From contig JAFGPW010000001.1 of the NCBI GenBank assembly GCA_016935985.1, forward strand, positions 62,001 through 126,000: a DNA stretch of 64,000 nucleotides. Reading direction: 5' to 3'. This DNA comes from Candidatus Woesearchaeota archaeon (GTDB lineage: Archaea > Nanobdellota > Nanobdellia > Woesearchaeales > JAFGPW01). The notes beneath the pieces were generated by a model that saw only the letters and a program-made list of their open reading frames with translations, ran no database searches and was not told the DNA's origin. Every line of letters begins with the position of its first letter. Within the stretch, counting starts at the first letter, position 1. This document shows, in pieces, positions 37,590 through 46,937 of this stretch. A program made the translations under genes and the position numbers.

Positions 37590-38498
37590 ATGCTAACGAG
37601 GAAGGTGTCGGTCATACTCGCTGTACAAGACAGTGTGAGATCGCTCGGGAGGTGCCTCAGCATTATCCTGGACCAATCGCTTCCGGCGCATGAGGTGATC
37701 GTCGTCGCCAACCGGCCGGCGAGCAGGACTGCGGAGACCAGGGGGGAGTTCTCCAAGCCAGACCCGAAGGTCAGGTTCCTCTACGAGCCGTTCAGGTCCC
37801 GAGCGGCCGCAAGGAATAAGGGAGCGATGAGCGCACGAGGGGATATCCTGCTGATGACCGACCCGGACTGCCTGGTCCCGCACGACTGGATCGAATGCAT
37901 GACTGCGCCCCTACGGACAGGGAAGGCGGAGGCGGCCCAGGGAAGCGTGGTGAACCCGTCACAGAAGTACCTCGCCAGGATGCAGGAGGCATCCGATAAA
38001 AATTACCTCAGAAGGCGCCGGCACGGCAGGAACATCGACCACGTCGACGCCAAGAACTTCGCGATCCTGGCGGAGACCCTGTTCGGCGTCGGGATGTTCA
38101 ACCGTGACCTAGGCGATTGCGAGGACTATGAGCTCAGCATCAGGCTCAAGAAGGCAGGAATCCCAATCATCTTCCTCGAGCGCACGAGGGTCACGCATCA
38201 CCATCACGAAGGGTGGTGGGGTCTCCTGAAGAGCTGTGCGGACAGGGGATACTGGTCTACGATGGCGTACTGGCTCCATCGCAGGCATTTTCTGAAGCAC
38301 ACTGATGAGACGGTCCGCGCCATGGACCCGTTCCATTTCATCGCCTTCTTCCCGCGGTCGGTATCGCTGCTGCTCACGAGCGGGCCTTCGGCCTGGGTGT
38401 TCGGGCTCGCCGCAGGGACGGCCTGGAGGGTTGGCATCCTGAAGGCGTTGATTCAGAGGGGGAGATACCTTTCAAAGATCTCGCATCCGTACTATTAA
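37590..38498 (+). CDS. Glycosyltransferase family 2
   Basis: KVSVILAVQDSVRSLGRCLSIILDQSLPAHEVIVV, SRAAARNKGAMSARGDILLMTDPDCLVP. Confidence 0.9.
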   Translation: MLTRKVSVILAVQDSVRSLGRCLSIILDQSLPAHEVIVVANRPASRTAETRGEFSKPDPKVRFLYEPFRSRAAARNKGAMSARGDILLMTDPDCLVPHDWIECMTAPLRTGKAEAAQGSVVNPSQKYLARMQEASDKNYLRRRRHGRNIDHVDAKNFAILAETLFGVGMFNRDLGDCEDYELSIRLKKAGIPIIFLERTRVTHHHHEGWWGLLKSCADRGYWSTMAYWLHRRHFLKHTDETVRAMDPFHFIAFFPRSVSLLLTSGPSAWVFGLAAGTAWRVGILKALIQRGRYLSKISHPYY

Positions 38499-38499
38499 G

Positions 38500-39600
38500 A
38501 TGGAAGAAGCGTCGCTTGCAGCACCAGGGGGGATGGGGAGAAGGAGCAGCTTCACGGACCCGATGATGACGAACCTCGCGCTCAACAGGAACGAGCGGGA
38601 ACAGAGGAAGACCGTCCTCAAGTCGTACCCGATCAAGATATTCGTGGAGCCCACCAGCAGGTGCAACCTATCCTGCCCCATGTGCGGCAACAGGAACCAG
38701 AAGCGGACCGCCGACATGGACCTGCCCCTGTTCCGCAAGATCGAAAGGGAACTCTTCCCCCATGTCGCCGGGGTGGATTTCTATCTCAACGGGGAGCCGA
38801 CGATCGCGGAGAATTTCCCCCTGATGATCCAGACAGCGGAGAAGTACCTGTTCATGCCGAGGATCTTCACGAATGGGAACTGTCTCAGTGAACAGACCAT
38901 GGAGGACCTGGTACGGGTCGGATTCTCAGTGACCTTCTCCATCGACACCGTCGATCCGGCGACGTATCGTGAGATGCGGCCGGGCGGCGACATGTCACGG
39001 GTCACGGCGAACATCAGGAGGCTTGCCGCCATCCAAAGGAGGATCAGGAATCCCCGGTTCCATATGAGGATCGCCGCCACCCTCGGGATGCAGAATGTCG
39101 CAGAGGGCCCGAAGATGGTGCGTTTCGCGAAGGGGCTCGGGATACGGGAGGTAGCGATTCTCGCGATGTCCGGAGGATCCAGGTCTCCGGTCCACCTGTC
39201 CTGTGATCCCGAGAAGTCGGTGTTCTACCTGAAGAGAGCGAAACGCCTGGCTGACCGGCTCTCTGTCAGGATATCGTTGCCCCGGCTGATCGGCGGCATC
39301 TATCTCGACGAGTACAACAATTGGGACAGCTTCAGGCTTCCTGTCGACGGCCATTTCCATCCGGATCTCGAGGAGGCAACCCCGTTCAACGGCATGTGCC
39401 CCTTCCCCTGGACACAGGCCGCGTTCCGGGCGGACGGGTCGGTCGTCCCCTGCAGCCATACGCTCAAGAGCATGGGAGACATGCGCACAGCGTCATTCAG
39501 GGAAATATGGAATTCGAGGGGGTATCGGCTTCTCCGTTCCAAGAGCACCTATTATCGGTGCCTGGGCAGCCGGTGCAATCTCGCGTTCCATTCGTATTGA
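38500..39600 (+). CDS. Radical SAM/SPASM-domain protein
   Basis: VEPTSRCNLSCPMCGNRN (CX3CX2C) and C-terminal CPFPWTQAAFRADGSVVPCSH...C...C. Confidence 0.9.
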   Translation: MEEASLAAPGGMGRRSSFTDPMMTNLALNRNEREQRKTVLKSYPIKIFVEPTSRCNLSCPMCGNRNQKRTADMDLPLFRKIERELFPHVAGVDFYLNGEPTIAENFPLMIQTAEKYLFMPRIFTNGNCLSEQTMEDLVRVGFSVTFSIDTVDPATYREMRPGGDMSRVTANIRRLAAIQRRIRNPRFHMRIAATLGMQNVAEGPKMVRFAKGLGIREVAILAMSGGSRSPVHLSCDPEKSVFYLKRAKRLADRLSVRISLPRLIGGIYLDEYNNWDSFRLPVDGHFHPDLEEATPFNGMCPFPWTQAAFRADGSVVPCSHTLKSMGDMRTASFREIWNSRGYRLLRSKSTYYRCLGSRCNLAFHSY

Positions 39601-39643
39601 CCATCCCGAGGACGCAGAGGGAGGGGAGGCCATCACCCGCACG

Positions 39644-41363
39644 TCAGGACCTTCTCGCATCCCGCGTGTCCAGCCAGTTTGATTTGAACCAGTAGTGCTC
39701 ATTCATCTCCGCGGCATAGTGCTGCTTGAGCGAACCTGGACCCGCCTGCGAGAACAGGTCGAGCCCTGTGAATCTCCGGTCGTAGAGGCGCACCCCACGT
39801 CCGGCCTTCTCCGCCCTCGCTTTCAGCGCGCGCATATGCCCCTTCGACATGACCTCGTGCGCCGAGTCTCCTGGCACGGAATCGAGAGGGAGGCATATCC
39901 CGCACTGGTAGCAGAACAGGTCTGACTGCGCCTTGCACTCGCTGGGGTCCCGTTTCCACCACCCCTCCTCGACGGGGAATCCCTTGCCCGTGCCGTAGAG
40001 CAGGTCCAGGGTGGCCGCCACCTCGCAATAGAAGGCGCCCTGCCTGGTGATGATCGGCGACCAGATCTGGCCGAGCCAGCACCGGCTCACCAGCACATCG
40101 AGCAGCCGCTTGTCCTTGACGAGCTCGGATCCCGAGACGAGAACCGGCTGATGGTAGCACCGCCCCTTGTGGTCGTTATAGTTGATCACGCCGAAGGTGT
40201 CCTCGATGAGCCGCTCATGCGTGCGGTACAGCTTCCCTCCCGATGTCCAGAGCCCCCGCTGCTCCTTCGGGAAATACTTCTTCATGAGGCCGCAGATCTC
40301 CGCGAATTGGGGATGGAGCGTGGGCTCCCCGCCGAAGACGCCGACGACCCTGCGCCATCCCTTCAGCGACTTGAGCGCCTGCTCAATCTCCTTGAGGGGC
40401 ATGAACGAGGGTTCCTCGATGAGGCCGGTCCCGCGGGTGCAGCAGGAGCAGGTGATGGCGCAGGCGTTGGTGATCTCTATCATCATCGCCATCGCGTCGC
40501 ACATGGGCCGCGGGTTCTGGCCCAGGTACCGGTAATAGCGTGAGAGATACCGGTCCAGATACGCCTCGCGTTTCCTCTCGAGGTACTTCCTTCTGGAGAT
40601 GCAGTGCCTTTTCGCCCTCAGAGCGGTGATGATGGTCTTGACCGAGAAGGGCCGTTGTCCTTTCTTCTGACAGATCAGGGAGACCGACTGGAACGCGTCC
40701 ATCTCCTCGTAGAGGGCGCAGTACAGCGCATGGTCGTTGTCGTAGCCGGACGCGTCGAGGAAATACCGATCCTTCTTCGGCGGATGGAACCTGCAGTCAG
40801 TCCCTCTCACCCAGAAGGAGGAGAGGCCGTGGCCCTGGGCCCTCGTGAAGAAATCGAAATCGGAAAAATAGGACCTCAGGGACATGTCATACCACTCGCT
40901 CCCGAAGCAATAGAGGCATTCCCTCTTGATCATGAAGCAGTAGGAGAATTTGATGTACGCCTCATGCGCTTCCCTGAACCTCCGGTATACCGGGTCCGGA
41001 TTCCCGGAAATCGGAGGGTAGACGATATCATAATACCGGTTCTCCTCGAGGAGCCTTTGCAGAGCGGCTATAGGCAGCTCGATGTTGGAGTCGAGGAACA
41101 GGAGATGGTCGCCGGTGGCCCGCATGATGCCCTCGTTACGACAGGTGTGGGGCCCGCGTTCCTTCGCGAGCGTGATGATCCGCAGGTTCGGATTGCCGCC
41201 AAAGAGGTACTGGATCTTCGTTGGGGTGTCATCAGAGCTCGCGTCGTCGACGAGAATCACTTCATGAACGCCGAGCCGGGACGAGAAGATCCGTTTCAGG
41301 CTTCGCGAGACGTTCTCGAAGTCGTCATGCGAATTGATGATTATTGACAGCGTGTTCTTCACC
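39644..41363 (-). CDS. Fusion protein: glycosyltransferase family 2 (N-term) + radical SAM (C-term)
   Basis: NTLSIIINSHDDFENVSRSLKRIFSS..VILVDDASSDDTPTKI (GT2) then ITNACAITCSCCTRGTG (CX3CX2C) and a Cys-rich C-terminus; GTG start at 41363 with TATA (CTTTATATTT) upstream; frame opens at 41458. Confidence 0.85.
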
Positions 41364-41542
41364 GGATGGCCGAACGAAGAGCCAAATATAAAGGTTCTGT
41401 TTTCCCATACAGGCCTTCTGCCGGAAGCGGTGCCGGCACAACAGGAATGCCCACGCAATGCGAATCCGGTCGTGTTCCTCGATGAGGCGAGCCCACCCCA
41501 CTCGTCGATATTTCTGGTATCCCTGCGGCCTGACGGCGTCGC

Positions 41543-42574
41543 TTACGCCAGGCTGAATCTCTTATGCGATCTCCCTTTCTTCGGACGGGTAGCAGGGATC
41601 TTCGTCATGACCGCTTCGGCCATCTTGAAGAACAGGCCCAACCGTCGTATTTTCGTACAGTCCCGCACTGCGATGTGGAAGATCGAACGATCGATCCGGT
41701 GCAGCGGGCAGGGACAGGAAGATGATGGGCAGGAGAGAAGACTGTTCCTGAAGCTGAATCCTTTGTAGATATTGCCCAGCCTCATGCTATGTATCTGGTA
41801 GCAGGGGCGGACATCACCATGGGGGTCGACGACTGCGGCATTGTACCCGGCGTTGCATACGCGGCCCTTCTGGTGATTTGTGATGATGAGATCCTCCTTG
41901 CCAAAGCCGAATCTGTCGAGCTCCTCCGGGGTGTAGGCCCACGGGTACTTTTTCCCCCGATATGTCCCTTGGAATTCGACGAAGGAGAACTCGAGCCCTC
42001 TCTCCTTGAACTGTCTCCGGATCCTTTTCACTTCCGTGCTGAGAGGAGGGTACGCGACCGAATGGACAAGCACCGGAAATCCGCCTTTCTTCAGCAGCTG
42101 CACATTGCTGAGGAACTGCTCCATGAGGTCTCGCCGTTCCAGTTCCTTTATATGCAGTGAGGCAAGGACGTACACGACCCTATTGGGAGGCACGCGAGAT
42201 GCGAATTCCCTGATATGGGGGCTCGTCATGTTGGTGACGACCGAGATATAGTGCTCCTTGGTTATCTCGCGGCAGGCTTCGACCAGGTTGGGCACGAGGA
42301 ACGGCTCGCCACCGCCGGTGAGCACGATATGGAAGGTCTTCCCCGTGCGCCGGAGCGTACGCATGAGGTTTGCGCTGTCTATGGGACGCACCGGGCACTG
42401 CCTCCTGCTGGTGGCATCAGGGGAGAAGCAATAGGTGCAGTCGAGATTGCAGGCATCGGTGGCGCTCCAGAGGAGCCACGAGCCGTATGCTTTTGATTCG
42501 GCCATCCTCTCCGTTAAACCCCCCTCAAGCCATTCACGCTGGTATATTGTCCAGGGATGGTACCCCTTGGTCAT
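41543..42574 (-). CDS. Radical SAM/SPASM-domain protein
   Basis: WSATDACNLDCTYCFSPDATS (CX3CX2C), HIVLTGGGEPFLVPNLVEACREI, C-terminal CNAGYNAAVVDPHGDVRPCYQ. Confidence 0.9.
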   Translation of the reverse strand: MTKGYHPWTIYQREWLEGGLTERMAESKAYGSWLLWSATDACNLDCTYCFSPDATSRRQCPVRPIDSANLMRTLRRTGKTFHIVLTGGGEPFLVPNLVEACREITKEHYISVVTNMTSPHIREFASRVPPNRVVYVLASLHIKELERRDLMEQFLSNVQLLKKGGFPVLVHSVAYPPLSTEVKRIRRQFKERGLEFSFVEFQGTYRGKKYPWAYTPEELDRFGFGKEDLIITNHQKGRVCNAGYNAAVVDPHGDVRPCYQIHSMRLGNIYKGFSFRNSLLSCPSSSCPCPLHRIDRSIFHIAVRDCTKIRRLGLFFKMAEAVMTKIPATRPKKGRSHKRFSLA

Positions 42575-43431
42575 ATGAGCTTATCCTTGAACAGGTAGGC
42601 GTAGAAGAGCCCGAGCCGCCAGCCGATCCCCTCGACGAGATGGTAGGGGAAGCCGGCGTCGAGCCGCACGAGGTCTCCAGCGAGCCCCATGCAGAACGCC
42701 AGATGATTCTTCCAGTCAGGCACGTCGAAAAGAGCGGGATCGAACGTGTATGACTTCATGAGCATCATGTTCAGTTCCCCTCGCAGCACAATCTTCCTGA
42801 AGAAGGCCAGGGCGCTCTCCGGATGATGGTGGGCGACGTACACCTCGATAAGGAGAGGCAGGTGCCCCTTCAGCCTGAGCCGGACATCGAGCTCGGTGTC
42901 GTTGACGTAATAGGCATCCGGGCTCGTGAACCCGACCTCCTCGAGAACCGACCGCCTGATGGCGAAATTTGCAGTGTCGAGAAGACCCACCTTGCCGTCG
43001 ATTGACCGCCTTCTGGAGCGCCCGTGTTCCTCATTCTCTATCCTCGCGGTCCAGTAATTGCGGCACGCCGCCTTCTTGAGGCCCTGGACCGCGACGGCCT
43101 TGCCCTCCCGTATCGGCGCGGCCATCCGTGCGATCCAGTCGCCTGGCACGATGCAGTCCGAGTCGGTCATGAGGAGAATCTCCCCCCGCGAGGCTAGCTC
43201 GCCCGTGCGCCGGGCGGCCCCGGGACCGCGTCTCGGTTCGGAGAGGCAGATGAGGTTCCCGTGCCGCTTCTGGAAGCGTCGCACGATGCGGAGCGTGCCG
43301 TCGGATGAGCCGTTGTCGACGAGGACGACCTCGTAGTCCCGGAAGGTCTGGTTGAGGACCGAATCGAGGCAGGGCCCGAGCGTCCGCTCCCGGTTGAAGA
43401 CAGGGATGATCACCGACACCTCAGGCGTCAT
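42571..43431 (-). CDS. Glycosyltransferase family 2
   Basis: MTPEVSVIIPVFNRERTLGPCLDSVLNQTFRDYEVVLVDNGSSDGT; 4-nt overlap with the following radical SAM gene; frame opens at 43527. Confidence 0.9.
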   Translation of the reverse strand: MTPEVSVIIPVFNRERTLGPCLDSVLNQTFRDYEVVLVDNGSSDGTLRIVRRFQKRHGNLICLSEPRRGPGAARRTGELASRGEILLMTDSDCIVPGDWIARMAAPIREGKAVAVQGLKKAACRNYWTARIENEEHGRSRRRSIDGKVGLLDTANFAIRRSVLEEVGFTSPDAYYVNDTELDVRLRLKGHLPLLIEVYVAHHHPESALAFFRKIVLRGELNMMLMKSYTFDPALFDVPDWKNHLAFCMGLAGDLVRLDAGFPYHLVEGIGWRLGLFYAYLFKDKLI

Positions 43432-43592
43432 CGTGCGGTCTCCTTGACCTGCGTCTCTGTCATGCATCGGCATGTGCCAAGCAGCATCATTTATAAATCT
43501 TGCTGGGTTTTTTATAGAGCGGATCATGGCGTCGCTCGCCGACGAGTGAGGGACCAGAGGTTTTTTATATTCCTATTTTCCCTGGATTTCTG

Positions 43593-44369
43593 ATGGTGAT
43601 CGCGAAGCGTACGATCATGAACCGCGACGGCAGGCGCATCGCCGTCGTCATCGAGCGGAGCACTCCCCAGAACGGCCTCGCGTTCGTGATGCATGGCCTC
43701 GGCGGCTTCAAGGAGCAGCCGCACGTCCGCGCCTTCTGCGAATCGTTCCTTGAGAGCGGATTTACGGTCGTCTCGTTCGACGCCTGCTGCACGCTCGGCG
43801 AGAGCGGCGGCAGGTATGAGGACGCGACCATCACCAATTACCATGCCGATCTCGAGGACGTCATCGCCTGGGCGAAGGGCCAGAGGTGGTACCAGGAGCC
43901 GTTCTGGCTCTGCGGCCACAGCCTCGGCGGCATAAGCGTCATCCTCTATGCCGAGGAGCATCCGGAGAAGGTCGCGGCGCTCGCGCCGATATCGACCGTC
44001 GTCTCGGGGAAGCTCAGCCTCGAGCACCATACGAAGGAGGGGCTCGAGGAATGGGAGCGGACCGGATGGCTCGAGAAGCCGAGCACCTCGAAGCCGGGCA
44101 TCATGAAACGGCTTCCGTGGTCCCACCTGCAGGACCGGCTGCTGTATGATATCCTCCCTGAGGCCGGCCGGCTCACCATGCCGGTGCTCCTCATCGTCGG
44201 CGAGAAGGACGAGTCGACGCCGCCGCGGCACCAGCGGCTGCTCTACGACGCGCTCCCGGGGAAGAGGGAGCTCCACATCATCAAGGGAGCGCCGCACACC
44301 TTCAGGGAGCCTCGCCACATCGCGGAAGTGAAAAAGATATTTAAGGATTGGATCGCACGTACCGCCTAG
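43593..44369 (+). CDS. Alpha/beta hydrolase
   Basis: GLAFVMHGLGGFKEQPHVR, WLCGHSLGGISVILYAEEHPEKVAAL, VLLIVGEKDESTPP, KGAPHTF. Confidence 0.9.
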   Translation: MVIAKRTIMNRDGRRIAVVIERSTPQNGLAFVMHGLGGFKEQPHVRAFCESFLESGFTVVSFDACCTLGESGGRYEDATITNYHADLEDVIAWAKGQRWYQEPFWLCGHSLGGISVILYAEEHPEKVAALAPISTVVSGKLSLEHHTKEGLEEWERTGWLEKPSTSKPGIMKRLPWSHLQDRLLYDILPEAGRLTMPVLLIVGEKDESTPPRHQRLLYDALPGKRELHIIKGAPHTFREPRHIAEVKKIFKDWIARTA

Positions 44370-44378
44370 GCTGCACCG

Positions 44379-45425
44379 ATGGGATATATCGATTCTATCC
44401 GGAGCGTCATCCGACTTGCTGAGAGCTATGAGCATATCCTCAAGGTGAAGGATGAGCTCGCGAAGCAGGGCGATGCCAAGAGGCTCTATTCCTTCATCCG
44501 TGACAAGGAGTTCTATGCATTGAAGGATTTCCTCACAGAAGCGAAACGCATCCATGAAAGCCGCTCGAGGATCGAACAGTTCATCCGACTGCTCACCCGG
44601 AAGCTCCCGTTCCTGGAACGTCAGCAGGACAAGGGCTCATTCCACCATATCCTTCGGAGCTTCGACACCACGTATCCCCGTTTCTTCGCTGTCTACAACA
44701 GGCTCCGCCAGCAGCTCGGGATGCTCCGCAACAACGACCTCGTGGGTTTCCTGAAGCTCTACGACGACCAGAGGAGGGAGCTTGACGCGATAGCCAAGGA
44801 GAACCGGAACCTCGATCCGCAAAGGCTGTATCAACGGATCCGCCGCTTCGCCGGCAGCTTCTCGCGCGATGCGAAGTCCCTGCCCGAACGGGTGCACGGC
44901 GGCTTCTCACCCGTGTTCGCACGAGGCTACCTCATGATGATGATAATCCTCATCCTCCTGTCGGTCGGTCTCGGTTTTTCCCAGGAGCGTCCGAAGAACG
45001 CAGCCTATCTCATGGACGCCATCAAGGCCACCATGACCCATGAGAACCTCACCCCAGGATCGAGCTCGTATGACACCTACTACAGGGTATACGGCGGCGC
45101 GGGGATCGAGATCACCGACCTCAGGAAGGACCGGGTGCCTGACCAGGTCGACATATACCTCAATGAGGACTCGCTCGCCTCGTTCAGGACGACTGAGAAC
45201 AGCTACTTCGATATGAGCGTCGACGGCGACTCGGTCATCATCGCTGAGGTGACCGCGCAGCCCATGAAGGGCGGCGGCTGGAAGGAGATACGGTACGGCG
45301 AGCGGACACCGACCGGACGGACGATGGTCAACAGGGAGCGGACGAACCGGTGGGTCCGCGTCCTCTCAGACGCAGAAACACGAAAGGTCTGCGAAAGAAT
45401 CAACGAATGGATATTCTCGAGGTGA
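44379..45425 (+). CDS. Uncharacterised helical protein with one transmembrane segment
   Basis: 348 aa, TM GYLMMMIILILLSVGLGFS flanked by helical N-terminal and beta-rich C-terminal parts. Confidence 0.7.
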   Translation: MGYIDSIRSVIRLAESYEHILKVKDELAKQGDAKRLYSFIRDKEFYALKDFLTEAKRIHESRSRIEQFIRLLTRKLPFLERQQDKGSFHHILRSFDTTYPRFFAVYNRLRQQLGMLRNNDLVGFLKLYDDQRRELDAIAKENRNLDPQRLYQRIRRFAGSFSRDAKSLPERVHGGFSPVFARGYLMMMIILILLSVGLGFSQERPKNAAYLMDAIKATMTHENLTPGSSSYDTYYRVYGGAGIEITDLRKDRVPDQVDIYLNEDSLASFRTTENSYFDMSVDGDSVIIAEVTAQPMKGGGWKEIRYGERTPTGRTMVNRERTNRWVRVLSDAETRKVCERINEWIFSR

Positions 45426-45431
45426 ACCGTC

Positions 45432-46382
45432 ATGGAACCGCTGACCGTCAAGGATTGGATGAGCAAGAACGTCATCGGCGTGGTGCAGGACGCGCCGGTC
45501 TCAGACGCCGCGAAGCTGATGACGAGCCATAGGATCGGCGCGCTCGTCGTCTTCAACCGGAAGGACGAGTCGTTCTTCTTCAAGCGCAGGACCTGCGGCA
45601 TCATCACCGACACGGACATCGTGCGCAAGGTGGTCGGCAAGGGCCAGAGCCCGGATAATCTCACGGTCAAGGATGTCATGACGACAGGTCTCATCACCGG
45701 CTCGCCGGATGACACCATCCAGTCGATCGGCCAGCGCATGATCGACGCGAACATCAAGCGCATCCTCATCGTCTCGGGCGACAAGACGCTCGCCATCGTC
45801 TCGCTCACTGACCTCATCGATTGGCTCGGCCAGGAGCGGAGCAGGATGCGCGAGATGATCTCGGAAGAGGTCGCGACGATCCTGAAGAACCGCTACGCGA
45901 GCGGCGAGCAGCTCACGGCGCCGAACGACTACCAGAACGCGGCGAACTGGATGACGACGAGCGTGGTGTCGATACGGGCGACGGCTTCGGCGTATGACGC
46001 CGCGCAGCTCATCGCCGAGCGCTACATCGGCGCGGTCCCGGTGGTGTCGGAGACCGGCGTCGACGGCATCGTGACGATCACCGACATCGTGCGCCGGCTC
46101 GTCGCGCAGGGGCTCGACCCGCAGAACACGAGCGTCGCGCAGGTCATGTCGACCCCGGCGATCTGCGTCGGCGCGGAGGCGAGCCTGCCCGATGTGCTGG
46201 AGACGCTCGGCAGGAACCGCATCAAGCATGTCCCGGTTCTCGACCAGGCAGGGCATATGGTCGGCATCATCTCGCACAAGAACGCGATCCAGGTTATCCT
46301 GCGGACCGGGATGGTGCATTATCTCGGCAAGCTCTCGAAGATGGCGCCCGACCTCGCCGTCTCGCAGGACGACATCCGGTAG
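45432..46382 (+). CDS. Protein with four CBS domains
   Basis: Repeated VKDWMSKNVIGV / VKDVMTTGLITG / WMTTSVVSIRATASAYDAAQLI / VAQVMSTPAICVG. Confidence 0.88.
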   Translation: MEPLTVKDWMSKNVIGVVQDAPVSDAAKLMTSHRIGALVVFNRKDESFFFKRRTCGIITDTDIVRKVVGKGQSPDNLTVKDVMTTGLITGSPDDTIQSIGQRMIDANIKRILIVSGDKTLAIVSLTDLIDWLGQERSRMREMISEEVATILKNRYASGEQLTAPNDYQNAANWMTTSVVSIRATASAYDAAQLIAERYIGAVPVVSETGVDGIVTITDIVRRLVAQGLDPQNTSVAQVMSTPAICVGAEASLPDVLETLGRNRIKHVPVLDQAGHMVGIISHKNAIQVILRTGMVHYLGKLSKMAPDLAVSQDDIR

Positions 46383-46511
46383 AAAGCCTTATAAACCCTC
46401 CCTCATTCCCTGGCGCCATATCGATGGATAGGACGGTCCCGGCTGTCCTAGACCGGAGAGAAGCACGCTCTTTTCTCCGCATCGGAAGCATACCAGACGG
46501 AGGTAAGCACC

Positions 46512-46922
46512 ATGCCAACGAAAGCGAAAGTCCAATCCTGGGTCCGCTACAAGCCGAAGGAGGTCGAACTCCTCATCACCAAGCTCGCGCGTGAGGGGAA
46601 GAACGCGGCGGCGATCGGCCTTATCCTGCGGGACACCTATGGCATCCCGAGCACCAGGAAGCTGTGCGGGAAGCAGATCACTGGTATCCTCGCCGAGAAG
46701 AGGCTCGCGAAGCAGATCCCCGACGACCTCAACTCGCTCATCAGGAAGTCCATCCAGCTGCGCAAGCATCTGGAGGGAAACCACAAGGACGTCGACGCCA
46801 CACGAAGCCTCGACGAGACCGAGGCGCGGATCCGCACGCTCGAGCGCTATTTCAAGCGGATCGGCAAGCTCCCGAAGGGCTGGAAGTTCGATCCCAAGCG
46901 CGCCGGCCTCTACATCGAGTAG
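46512..46922 (+). CDS. rps15: Ribosomal protein uS15 (archaeal S15)
   Basis: PSTRKLCGKQITGILAEKRLAKQIPDDLNSLIRKSIQLRKHLEGNHKDVDATRSL...RYFKRIGKLPKGWKFDP. Confidence 0.96.
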   Translation: MPTKAKVQSWVRYKPKEVELLITKLAREGKNAAAIGLILRDTYGIPSTRKLCGKQITGILAEKRLAKQIPDDLNSLIRKSIQLRKHLEGNHKDVDATRSLDETEARIRTLERYFKRIGKLPKGWKFDPKRAGLYIE

Positions 46923-46937
46923 GCAGGGGTGCAGCGC

